A DNA stretch of 64,000 bases, from contig NZ_LS991952.1 in NCBI RefSeq assembly GCF_900476085.1, positions 186,001-250,000 on the forward strand. Reading direction: 5' to 3'. Of this stretch, positions 20,202 to 30,277 are shown in pieces. The notes below the pieces were generated by a model. The model had not been told where the DNA came from. It did no database searches and saw only the letters and a program-made list of their open reading frames with translations. Each line of letters opens with the position of its first letter. Position 1 is the stretch's first letter. The DNA is from Mycoplasmoides gallisepticum (GTDB lineage: Bacteria; Bacillota_I; Bacilli_A; Mycoplasmatales; Mycoplasmoidaceae). The translations under genes and the position numbers were made by a program.

Positions 20202-20260
20202 ATATATTTATTTAGTACACAGTTTATATTATATAAAAAGATAATAATAATGTCTTTCGT

Positions 20261-21181
20261 ATGATTTATTCAAAACGATTAATTTTAGTTGTAGGTCCTA
20301 CCGGAACTAAAAAATCATATTTAGCAAACATGTTGGCCAAGAAATTAAATGTGCCAATAATTTCTGCTGATGCTTATCAGGTTTACAAGGAGTTAAACGC
20401 TGGAGTGAATAAACCATCAGAAAAAACATTATCAGAGATTAAATATCATTTCATATCCAATATTTCGATTTTTGATGAATGATCAATTGCACACTTTAAC
20501 AAAAGAGCCAAAGAAATTTTAGAACAAGCTCCTGATTGAACAATTGTGTGTGGAGGTAGTCATCTTTATGTTAATAGTTTGATAAACGATTATCAGTTAG
20601 AAAAACAAGAGCTAGATACTGACTTGTTTGATGCACTAGATAAATTAGATAATCAAGAGATCTTTAATCAATTATGTGAATACGATTTTCAAGAAGCAAT
20701 TAAGATTGGTAAAAACAATCGAAAAAGATTATTACGAGCGTTATATTTGTTTAAAAAATACGGTAAAAAAGCGAAAAATGATAGTAAAAAATTTGATTAC
20801 GTAGTAGTTAAATGTATGTCAGATAAAGAAAAACTTTTTCCTTATTTAAGTAAGCGTTTAGACGAAATGATTCACGACTTAAATTGAACTAAAGAAATTG
20901 AGTATCTGGATAAGATAATTACTGATAAGAAACTAGATAAAGAACTGATTGCAATGAAGGCGCTAGGCTATAAAGAAATTTATGATGCCTGAAAAAATAA
21001 CCAACCCATTGATAAAGAGATAATTAACAAGAAATTCAAAAGACTAGTAAAACATCAATTAACTTGAACTAGGAATAAATTTAACGATGGTATGAAGCAG
21101 TTTACTTTTAATTTCTTTGAAGACGATGCAAACAGAACTTGTGATGAAATAATTGAATACATAAAAAGCAACCATGACTAA
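20261..21181 (+). CDS. miaA: tRNA dimethylallyltransferase, atypical P-loop
   Basis: MiaA (306 aa) adds an isopentenyl group to A37 of tRNAs reading UNN codons. Recognisable features: N-terminal LILVVGPTGTKKSYLA, IISADAYQVYKELNAG (usual DSxQVY), IVCGGSHLYVNSL (usual GGTGLY), GKNNRKRLLRALY (usual NxxRxxRAL) and MKALGYKEIYDA (usual GYKE). The P-loop reads GPTGTKKS where GxxGxGK(S/T) is expected: Lys replaces the third Gly. The frame is open with TGA as Trp. It overlaps hemW by 8 bases. Function is likely but the P-loop change should be noted. Confidence 0.85.
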
Positions 21182-22220
21182 ACATTTATATATCCACCTT
21201 CCCCTTTGTCAAAAGATCTGTACCTTTTGTGATTTTAAACGAGAACTAATTGATCGACACAATCCCAAAAAAGTTGTTCAAGATTTAATTGATGAAATCG
21301 AAAGAAAACAATTTAGTGATGAACAATTTTCGAGTATTTATTTAGGAGGTGGAACACCTAATGTTTTTGATGATGAACTTTTGGATTATTTTTTATCAAA
21401 AATTAAAAAATATGCGGCAAAAAAGTGTGAATTTACTATTGAATGCAATCCAGATTTAGTAACTAAATCACAAGCGCAAATACTAAAGAAAAATTTAGTA
21501 AATCGTGCATCAGTTGGTATTCAAATCGTTAATAATAAAATTCTCAAATACCTTAATAGAACTCATGATATAAATCACTGCTATGAAGCAATGCAAAACT
21601 TATATGATGCTGGCATTACTAACATTAATATAGATCTAATGTATGCGTTGCCTCATATGAAAAAAGAAGACGTTCTAGAAAATATCAAATTTATTAAAAA
21701 AACAAAACCTAACCACATTTCTTTTTATGGCTTAGATCTAAAACCAGGAGCTTATCTAACCAAAACGCCTTATAAGATTGATTTAGATCAAGAAGCTATG
21801 CAACTAAGAGTGATGAAAGCTGAATTAAATAAGATTAATTATAAGCGTTATGAAGTTGCTAATTGATGTAGATTAAAGAAATATCAATCTGTTCACAATA
21901 AAGCATATTGATTAACTAAAGATTATGCAGCAATAGGTTGGGGTGCTCATGGTTTTGAAAACAAAGTGGAATACTATTATGACGGATCAATTCAGAACTG
22001 ACAAATCAAAAAAAATCGATTAACTGACGATCAATTTTATCAACGTGTTTTAATCATGGGTTTAAGATTAAAAGACGGTGTTGATATCACTAAAGAACCA
22101 TACAAAACTGCTTATGAAAAATACCAAAATAAATTGAAGTTTATAACGGTTAAAAATAACCATTTAAGAGCTGATAATATCGACCTTTTAAACAATTCAA
22201 TCATCGACATCTTGGAATAA
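21174..22220 (+). CDS. hemW: HemW-like radical SAM protein
   Basis: A 348-residue radical-SAM protein of the HemN/HemW family. The [4Fe-4S] cluster motif CQKICTFCDF (CxxxCxxC) lies near residue 12. Also seen: IYLGGGTPN (the GGTP motif), FTIECNPD, VGIQIVNNKILKYLNRTHD and IDLMYALPHM. HemW proteins transfer haem and are not the coproporphyrinogen oxidase, consistent with mycoplasmas having no haem synthesis. Overlaps miaA by 8 bases. TGA-Trp codons occur (for example near 21866). The annotation 'coproporphyrinogen III oxidase' often given to this family would be misleading. Confidence 0.87.
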
Positions 22221-22276
22221 AATATTAGTAATAATACTAATAAAAAGAAAGAGACTTTTTGGCTGTTTATTTTCTA

Positions 22277-22282
22277 TATAAT
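22277..22282 (+). promoter_or_regulatory. -10 box (TATAAT) before smc
   Basis: TATAAT stands 45 bases before the smc start, in the gap after hemW. It probably starts the transcription unit smc-ftsY-ylxM. Confidence 0.6.
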
Positions 22283-22326
22283 TTTTATACTTACTAACTT
22301 TGTGAGATATTTAAAGGTCATATGAT

Positions 22327-25278
22327 ATGTTATTTCTAAAAAAATTTCATGCCCAAGGGTTCAAATCTTATGCTGATAACATTAGTTTCACATTTGATGA
22401 ACATGTAACAGGAATTGTCGGTCCTAATGGGTCTGGTAAATCTAATGTTGTTGACGCCTTAAAGTGAGTGCTTGGGGAGCGTTCAATGAAGAACTTAAGA
22501 GGGAAAACGAGTGATGACGTTATCTTTTTTGGTTCCCAAGAAAAACCAGCATCTAAGTTTGCTGAAGTCAGCTTAACATTTGATAACTCTCAAGGTTATT
22601 TACATGATAAGCGCAAAGAGATTACAGTTACTAGAAGGGTGTATCGTGGTAGCGGGGTATCTGAATACTTAATTAATAACGAACCATCATCACTTAAAGA
22701 AATTAACGATATTTTTCTTGATTCAGGTCTAACTAAAGGTTCGTTATGTATTATTTCACAAAACACCGTTTCTAGTTTTATTGAAGCTAAACCAGAAGAC
22801 CGAAGACAGATCTTTGAAGATGCTGCAGGGATTGGGCGTTATGCTAAGAAAAAACAAGACGCAATCAGACAAATTGCACGAACCAACGATAATTTAAAAG
22901 AAATAACAACAATCGTTAACGAATTAAATCGTGATCTGAAAAAATTAAATCAACAAGCAGAAAAAGCCATACTATATGCTGAAACAAAAGAAAAACTAAA
23001 AGATCTTGAAATAACACTATCAGTTAACGAATATTTAATCTCACAAAAAGAGATTGAAGCACTATCAGAACAGATTGCAGAAATAGATGAACGCTTACTA
23101 AAAAACGATCCCCAATTACAGATCAATCAAGAAAAGTTAGAAGCATTTAAAAAACGCTACAACAGTGCAGACCAAAATGTACAAAAAATACAAGATGAAT
23201 TACAAAAAATTTATGACGAAATCGTCCTATTAGAAAAACGTAATGTCTTTAATGATTTACAACTAAAATCAGATTTAGATTCTAATGATAAAAATAAGAA
23301 GATTAATGCGTTAGAACAACTACTAAAATCATCAGAAGAGCAATTAAAAAAATACTTTGAATTAATCTCGACTTGAGAAGAAGAATTAAAAGAAAAAGAT
23401 GTCGATAAAACTGATCTAGCTAACGAATTAGAAAATCTAAAAAAATCATTAGCCACTTTTCAAGTTAAGCGCTACGAAGCTAACTTGCAAGTTCAGTTTT
23501 ATCAAAATCAAAAGATTAACCAGTTTGCCCAAGATGCTGGTGTGCGTACAGTATTAAATAATAAGGATGCCATTGGTGGTGTGCATGGGATTGTACAAGA
23601 CTTCATTAAGGTTGAACCTGAATATGAGTTGGCAATCTCAACTGCTTTAAATAAAGCTGCTAAAAACATTATTGTAGATTCAAATCAAGATGCTATTAAT
23701 GCTGTTAATTTCTTAAAAGCAAATAAAGCTGGAAGAGCAACATTTTTACCACTAGCTAACCTAAAAGATCGTGATGTTAAACCAGAACATTTAGAAGTGT
23801 TAGAGCAAGTGGAAGGTTATCTAGGGATTGCTGCTAACTTAGTTAACTACCACGATCAATATGATCCAGCAATCCGCGCTTTATTAGGTCAGATTATTAT
23901 TGCTAGTGATCTTGAAGCTGCTACCAAAATCTCTAAATTTACATACCAACTTTATCGGGTGATCTCACTTGGTGGGGATATTGTTAATGCTGGTGGGGCG
24001 ATTACTGGTGGCGCTGAATCAAAACAAACACATAGTTTATTTAATCTTGATGAAAAGATTGATACGCTTAAAAACGAACTTTTAGTTGCCGAAAAAAATA
24101 TTAATGAACTAAATAAAAAACTTGAATTCTTAACAGCTGATTACACTAAGAAAGATAAAGAATTTAACGAACAAAAGATCGCAATCCAACGTTACCAAGA
24201 CTTAATTGTGATCGAACAAAAAAAGCTTGACGATTACAAGATTCAATACGAACAATTAACTGATAAAACCTTTGATGGTGAAGATGTTAAATGAGATGAT
24301 AAAAAGATCAAAGATAAACTGTTTAGTTTAGAAACTAAGAAAGCTACTTTAGTTCAAGATCTTAAGATCAATCAAGAAGCTAAAGATATGTATCAAAAAC
24401 AAGTTAACCAACTTGAAAAAGACGTTACGCTCTTTTATAAAGAGATCGATGAAGATAAGAACGATAAATTAAAACGTCGTGAACAACTAACTAAACATGA
24501 AAACACGATCTATTTAGCCAAATCAAAGATTAATGAATCTTATAATATGGCAATTGAGTTTGCAATTGAAAACTACAATAAGCCATTACCGATCTCTTTA
24601 TCTCAAGCAAGAAGTGAAGTGGTAAAACTTCAAAGCACCCTAAATAATTTAGGGGCAATTAATATGGAAGCAATCCAAGAGCTTGATATTAAAAAAGAGC
24701 GTTATGAAAAGCTTTATAGCCAACAACAAGAATTAATTAATGCTCGTGAACGGATTAATCAAGCAATAATTAGATTAGATGAAAAAGCAATCTTTGAATT
24801 TGATCAATTAATTAATAACCTTAATAAGGAGTTACCTAAGACATTCTATTACCTATTTGGTGGTGGTAATTGTGAGATTAGATATTCTAATCCTGAAGAA
24901 AAACTAACCAGTGGGATTGAAGTGTTTGCTTCACCTCCTGGTAAGAATATTGGAAACTTAAATTTACTATCAGGTGGTGAAAAAGCTTTAGTTGCTTTAT
25001 CAGTTTTATTTAGTATTCTTAAAGTGTCTTCATTCCCACTGGTTGTTTTAGATGAAGCTGAGAGTGCTTTAGATTTAGCTAACGTAGAACGATTTGCTAA
25101 TATCATTAAGAATTCATCTGATCAGACCCAATTCTTAATCATCACCCACCGTGAAGGAACGATGGTTAAATGTGATAAGTTAATTGGGGCAACGATGCAA
25201 ACTAAGGGTGTGACTAAGATGTTATCAGTATCTTTACACCAAGCTAAAGATATGGCTGAAGAGATTGAGAGTCAATAA
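22327..25278 (+). CDS. smc: Chromosome segregation protein SMC
   Basis: SMC (983 aa, 'P115') is the ATPase that compacts and segregates chromosomes with ScpA/B. The Walker A segment [19 protein letters not shown] lies near residue 35 (W from TGA). Long coiled coils cover ~170-330 and ~550-800. A hinge segment around residues 400-560 contains [18 protein letters not shown] and [14 protein letters not shown]. The C-terminal signature [16 protein letters not shown] and Walker [15 protein letters not shown] complete the ATPase head. The start ATG at 22327 gives [17 protein letters not shown], the normal N-terminus. The stop overlaps the ftsY start by one base (TAATG), so the two are coupled. Confidence 0.95.
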
Positions 25279-26324
25279 TGAGCTTTATTAAAAGATTATT
25301 TAGTAAGTTTAAGAAAAAGCCTGACACTGTTGAAGAGATCAAAAAGAAGAATCAAGAGAATTCTTTATTTGAAACAACCCAAGAAAAGTTTGATGATGGT
25401 TTGAAAAAGAGCTCGAACTCTTTTTCAGATATCATCAACCAACTATCCACTAAATACGTTAGTTTAAACGAAGCATTTTATGAAGATCTGTTTGATGCAT
25501 TTGTCCAATTAGATATTGGCTATAATGCGACTAAAAAAATCGTTGATGCGATCGTAGAAGAGATCAAATACCAAAAGGTAGTTGATCCAACTTTAATCAA
25601 ACAGATCATTATTGATAAACTGTTTGTTTATTACATTCAAGATAGTGAAGTTAATATTGATCTGAACTATCAAGATCATCGTCAAAATGTCTTTTTAGTT
25701 GTTGGGGTGAATGGGGTTGGTAAAACCACATCGATTGCTAAATTAGCTAACTATTATAAAAAGCTTAATAAGAAGGTTTTGTTAATAGCAGCTGACACAT
25801 TTAGAGCAGGAGCAATCCAACAACTAAATATCTGAGCTGAACGACTGGAAGTTGATATCTATAAAGATGAATCCAAGAAAGACCCAGCAGCAGTAATCTA
25901 TGAAGGGTTAAACTTTGCTAAACAACGTGATTATGATCTAGTGATCTGTGACACTTCAGGACGGTTACAAAATAAAGTTAACCTAATGAACGAACTAAAA
26001 AAGATTAACAATGTGATTGAAAAGTTCATTGGTCGTAATGTTGATGAAACATTATTAGTATTAGATGCTACTACTGGTCAATCAGGTCTGATCCAAGCTA
26101 AGGTCTTTCATGAAGTTAGTAAGATTACAGGGATCATCTTAAGTAAGATGGATTCATCTTCTAAAGGGGGGATTATTCTTGGGATTAAAGATCTGTTTAA
26201 TATCCCTGTCAAACTAATTGGTTTGGGAGAACAATTAGATGATCTAGTTAGTTTTGATCTACAAAAATACCTAATCTCGTTAACTGCCAACCTAAATCTT
26301 GATTATGAAAAAACAAGTAATTAG
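25278..26324 (+). CDS. ftsY: Signal recognition particle receptor FtsY
   Basis: FtsY (348 aa) is the SRP GTPase receptor at the membrane. The NG domain is complete: G1 [18 protein letters not shown]2 [12 protein letters not shown]3 DTSGRL, G4 [11 protein letters not shown], and [10 protein letters not shown]-type end ([14 protein letters not shown]). The short charged N-terminus ([12 protein letters not shown]) is typical of reduced FtsY. Overlaps smc by one base at the start and ylxM by 20 bases at the end. The order smc, ftsY is also found in M. genitalium (MG298, MG297). Confidence 0.95.
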
Positions 26325-26625
26325 TTTTGAACAGTGAAATCTGTTAAATGAACTGTTCTCTTATTATCACAAGTTGTTGTCAGATAAGATTAAACTTTAT
26401 TTGGAAGAGTTTTTAATTAACAACTTGTCATATAACGAGATTGCTACTAACTATCAGATCTCAAAATATGCTGTTTATGATCAGATCCAAAAAGGGATCG
26501 AACAACTAAAAAACTATGAACAGTTATTATTGTTAAACCAACTATCAAAACAAAGACTTAAACTGTACGAACAGATTAGTGATCCTAACTTAAAACAAGC
26601 ATTACTAATTCTTGAACAAAAATAA
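26305..26625 (+). CDS. ylxM: YlxM-like HTH protein (SRP-associated)
   Basis: A 106-residue helical protein of the YlxM/p13 (UPF0122) family, which binds SRP components. Start ATG at 26305, inside the end of ftsY. An in-frame TGA (Trp) at 26335-26337 gives the sequence [20 protein letters not shown]. The HTH-like segment is NNLSYNEIATNYQISKYAVYD. It resembles sigma-70 region 4, as usual for this family. Position beside ftsY supports the name. Confidence 0.82.
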
Positions 26626-26687
26626 CTTATTTAAAAATATTAAAATTAATAAATTAAATAGCAACATTAAGGTAAACAAACAAAGAT

Positions 26688-27308
26688 ATGTCATCAAAAT
26701 TAAAATTAATTAAACCAATCGATTACTCAAAAGAAATAAAGATTACCCAATTTTTCATTGATCCAGCAATGATGGAACAACAACGCCAAAGAATTAAGGC
26801 GGCGCTTCCTAAAGAAATGAACGATGAAACGATGATGCAATATGAGTTATTGCAACTAAGTATTAAGGATAATGTGTTTTCAGCTATCATGAACTATTTA
26901 GCTGAACATTTTGAGTTTGAAATCGACCAAGCTGAAGTAAAAAAACTAATCGAACAACTAAAAGCAAGTGGGCTTGGTGCACAAAGAGAAGAGTTGTTAG
27001 CAAACATGGCTGATAAGATCATTAAAAAAGGCTTAATGTTTGATTACTTATCTGAACAATGAAAAGTTAAAGTGTCAGATAACGAAGTTAAAAACATGTT
27101 GGATATCTATTATGAAAAAACTAACCAATCAATCCATGATGTTTTAAACGACCGACAAAAATTTGAATCAGTACGTTCATCAATCTTTGAAGAAAAGATG
27201 GTACTAAAAACAATTAGTATGTTCTTGATTCGGTTTAATATGCAAAATCCCAACTACGTGGAAGAATCAGAAACAGATAAATCATCAGAATCAAAGAGTG
27301 TTAATTAA
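26688..27308 (+). CDS. Trigger-factor-C-domain-like / SurA-like helical protein
   Basis: A 206-residue helical protein with no membrane segment. The segments AEHFEFEIDQAEVKKLIEQL and KVSDNEVKNMLDIYYEKT resemble the repeat arms of the trigger factor C-terminal domain. No ribosome-binding N-domain and no FKBP (PPIase) domain are present. One TGA-Trp codon lies near 27060. Its stop overlaps the next start (TAATG at 27306-27310). A chaperone-like role is inferred from this resemblance only. Confidence 0.65.
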
Positions 27309-27592
27309 TGCTTAATACTGTTTTATTGGAAGGTTTAATTGATAGCTATAAGTGATCTAAGAATAAAACAGGTTTTTATGTAACAATCACACAAAAACGG
27401 AAATTTGGTAACCAAACCTTTACTGATTATTATGTTATTTATGCTAATGATCAACTTGGTTTGGAATTAGAAAAGTACGTACTTGAACACGAATATCTTG
27501 CAGTTAAAGGTTCTTTAACTACTTACCAAGATAAGAAAAGTAAAGTTTGAAAAACACAAATCTTAGCTGAGAAAATTTTAGTCAGAAAATAA
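27308..27592 (+). CDS. Short SSB-like OB-fold protein
   Basis: A 94-residue protein with the pattern of a single-stranded DNA-binding protein: MLNTVLLEGLIDS (usual N-x-(V/A)xLxGRL), KTGFYVTITQKRK, YYVIYANDQLGLELEKYVLEHEYLAVKGSL and a closing beta strand ILAEKILVRK. It lacks the acidic C-terminal tail of a replicative SSB and is shorter than PriB-size paralogues. Two TGA-Trp codons are present. Translationally coupled to the upstream gene. A second, larger SSB is expected elsewhere. Confidence 0.7.
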
Positions 27593-27604
27593 CAATATCA
27601 ATAT

Positions 27605-29326
27605 ATGCTTAACTATTTTAATACTGCTTTATTAATGGTCCAAATGATCTTGAAAAAACAAGATCCTTCAATCAAGTTTGGTCAGATGTCAGTTAACGAT
27701 CAAGGGTTTTATCTTGATTATTTATCACAAACACTAAATATTAACCCTGAAGATTTTAATAAGCTAATTAAATCATTAGCTAAACTGTGTTCATCAGCTC
27801 AACCAATCTCACTTAAAACAGTTGATCTAAAGATAGCTAATCAACTATTAAGTGATCAACCATACTTATTAGAACTAATTAATGAAGCTAAAGAAAAAAC
27901 AGTTAACTTAGCAACTGTAGATAACCATCATTATTATCTACCAATGGCTCAACTAGTTGATAATACTAAACTAGTTAAAGCTTTTAACTTTCAATCAGTT
28001 GGTGGTGCATATTTTAAGGGTGATAAAGATAATCTAGTGATGGTGCGACTAAACGGGTTTGGGTTTGAGAATGATAAGGTGATGCAAGACTATTTGGAGA
28101 TCATTGAAGAACAAAAACAACGTGATCACCGTCGTATCAATAAGATCTTAGAACTATTTACTTTTAACCAATTAGCTGGACCTGGGATGCCGATCTGATT
28201 ACCTAATGGTCAGATCGTACGCCAACTAATTGGGGATTATGTGCACAGTGTGCAAAAGAAGTTTGGCTTTATGGCGGTCAACACCCCAATTTTAGGTAAT
28301 GTTGATCTTTATAAAAAATCAGGACATTACAATCACTATGCTAAAGATATGTTCCCTGAGTTAGCTTTACTTGATGGGGACAAGATGATGTTAAGACCAA
28401 TGACATGTCCACATCACTGTTTAGTTTACCTTAATAAACCACGTAATTATTACGATCTACCAATGCGTTTATCTGAAGACGCATTGTTACACCGTTATGA
28501 AGCTAGTGGGGGTTTAACTGGGCTTGAACGGGTTAGAGCCATGACCTTATTGGACAATCATATCTTTTGTCGATTAGATCAGATTAAAACTGAGATCTTA
28601 AATGCTTATCAAGTAATTAAGGAAGTGATTGGCACTTTTAATCTCAAGTTTCACCGAATTGACTTATCATTACATGATCCTAATGATAAACAATCGTTTA
28701 TTGATAATGAACAGATGTGAGCTAGATCTGAAAACCAATTAGAAGATGCGTTAAAAGATCTTGGGTTAGAATACACCAAACAAGTTGGTGAAGCAGCCTT
28801 TTATGGTCCTAAGATCGACTTCCAAGTAAAAACCGCTTTAAATAAGATTATTACGGTTTCAACGATCCAATTAGATTTCTCATTACCAAGTGAAGAAAAA
28901 TTCGACATTAAATATAAAACTAAGGATAACACCTATGAACAAGGGGTGATTATCCACTTAGGGATCATTGGTACGTATGAACGATTTGTGGCAACCTTAT
29001 TAGAACAAACTAAGGGCGCTCTTGATCTATGGTTAGCGCCCAAACAAGCAGTAATTATCCCAGTGAATAACTCAGTTCACTTAGAAGGTTGTAACCAGTT
29101 ACTAGAAAAACTACTAGCTAGAGATCTAAGAGTAACTGTTGATAGTCGTGATGAACGACTAAATAAAAAGATCCGTGATCACCAAGTTAACAAGATCCCT
29201 GTTCAAATCATTATCGGGGACAATGAATTAAAAAACCCTGATCTGATCACGTATCGCTTATATGGTCAAGAAGATTCTAACCAACTAGAGCTAACTAAGT
29301 TCATTGAGTTATTTAAAAAACCTTAA
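27605..29326 (+). CDS. thrS: Threonyl-tRNA synthetase, editing residues missing
   Basis: ThrRS (573 aa) charges tRNA-Thr. The catalytic core is normal: Zn ligands C of RPMTCPHHC, H of LLHRYEASGG, and H of IIHLGIIGTYERF; motif 2 RYEASGGLTGLERVR; C-terminal anticodon domain (VPVNNSVHLEGCNQLL...). The N-terminus starts directly in the editing (N2) domain, without the TGS domain. That domain has lost the catalytic His of HxxxH (now FNTALLMVQ) and the CxxGPH motif. So it is predicted unable to clear Ser-tRNA-Thr. Degenerate editing domains of several synthetases, including ThrRS, are known from mycoplasmas. TGA-Trp at 28197-28199 and 28718-28720. Confidence 0.92.
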
Positions 29327-29337
29327 TTAGTTATTCA

Positions 29338-30162
29338 ATGGGTAAAAATAAACTATTGATTATTGATGTTGACCAACACCTTGTTTATGATCAAGGTTAT
29401 GATATCGATCAATTAACCAAAACGATCCAAGAATTAAAAGCACATTTTGAGATCTTAATTAGCTCATCTAGTTGGTTTGAAAACATAATTAACTTTAATA
29501 ACCTAATTAAATTAGGTTTAAATGATATTAGTTATCTAGCAGCTAATGGGGCTTGCTTAAGAAAAAAGAGTGATCGTAAGTTTTATTATGAATCGTTCTT
29601 TAAGAAGAACGATTATGACTTAATTAACCATTTAGCTTTAATTAAGCAATCTGGGATATTACTTAAGGGCGCATCCAGTATTGATAGTTATGACAACTTA
29701 CTAGCCACCTACTTTTTAAACTACAACACGATCAAACAAGCACGGATGCGCTGGAAAGATCAGATCTATTGGAACAACGACTATAAGAGTTTTAATCAAG
29801 CAATCCAAAAGATGTTAATTAACCAGATCTATCTCTTTAATATCAAAGAATGGATTAACTCTTCATATTTTAACCAAACGATCCTAAATCATGATCGGTT
29901 TAACTTTATCCAACTAAATGAAACTGATGGACTGTTTATTAATAAAGAAGTAAACAAGTTTGTCACGATTAAAAAACACTTTCCCAACACCTTTTTAATC
30001 TACTTGTCCTTACATAATCAAATTGATCCTAAAGCTAACGAACGATTTGATTATCTTGTTGTTCCAGATAATGTAAATGAAGCCGTTTTACAAAGCGCCC
30101 ATTTTGTCTTTAAACCAAACGAACTAAATCTTTTAATTGACAACTTAAAATCGATTATTTAG
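29338..30162 (+). CDS. Degenerate Cof-type HAD-like protein
   Basis: A 274-residue protein with the fold pattern of Cof-type HAD phosphatases: LLIIDVDQHLVYDQGYD (motif I, usual DxDGTL), FEILISSSSWF (motif II), YLAANGACL (usual ANGAxI). But Gly-Thr of DGTL is replaced by Gln-His, and no GDxxND (motif IV) is visible near the C-terminus; the region reads FLIYLSLHNQID. So it may have lost phosphatase activity. Follows thrS by 11 bases and is probably co-transcribed. Confidence 0.75.
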   Translation: MGKNKLLIIDVDQHLVYDQGYDIDQLTKTIQELKAHFEILISSSSWFENIINFNNLIKLGLNDISYLAANGACLRKKSDRKFYYESFFKKNDYDLINHLALIKQSGILLKGASSIDSYDNLLATYFLNYNTIKQARMRWKDQIYWNNDYKSFNQAIQKMLINQIYLFNIKEWINSSYFNQTILNHDRFNFIQLNETDGLFINKEVNKFVTIKKHFPNTFLIYLSLHNQIDPKANERFDYLVVPDNVNEAVLQSAHFVFKPNELNLLIDNLKSII

Positions 30163-30277
30163 CAATTTTTTTATTATTTAATAATAAGTAAAACTCTTTA
30201 ACCTTAATCCTTAAAAATAATTTAATATAAAGATATATATTGAATTTAAAACTTGTGTTTAAATAAATGAGTGACAA
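30163..30277. other. Promoter region of the attachment-organelle cluster
   Basis: 115 AT-rich bases hold TTTATTATTTAATAATAA (inverted repeat) and TATAAT-like boxes (AATATAAAGATATATA). A promoter for hlp3 is likely here. Confidence 0.4.
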
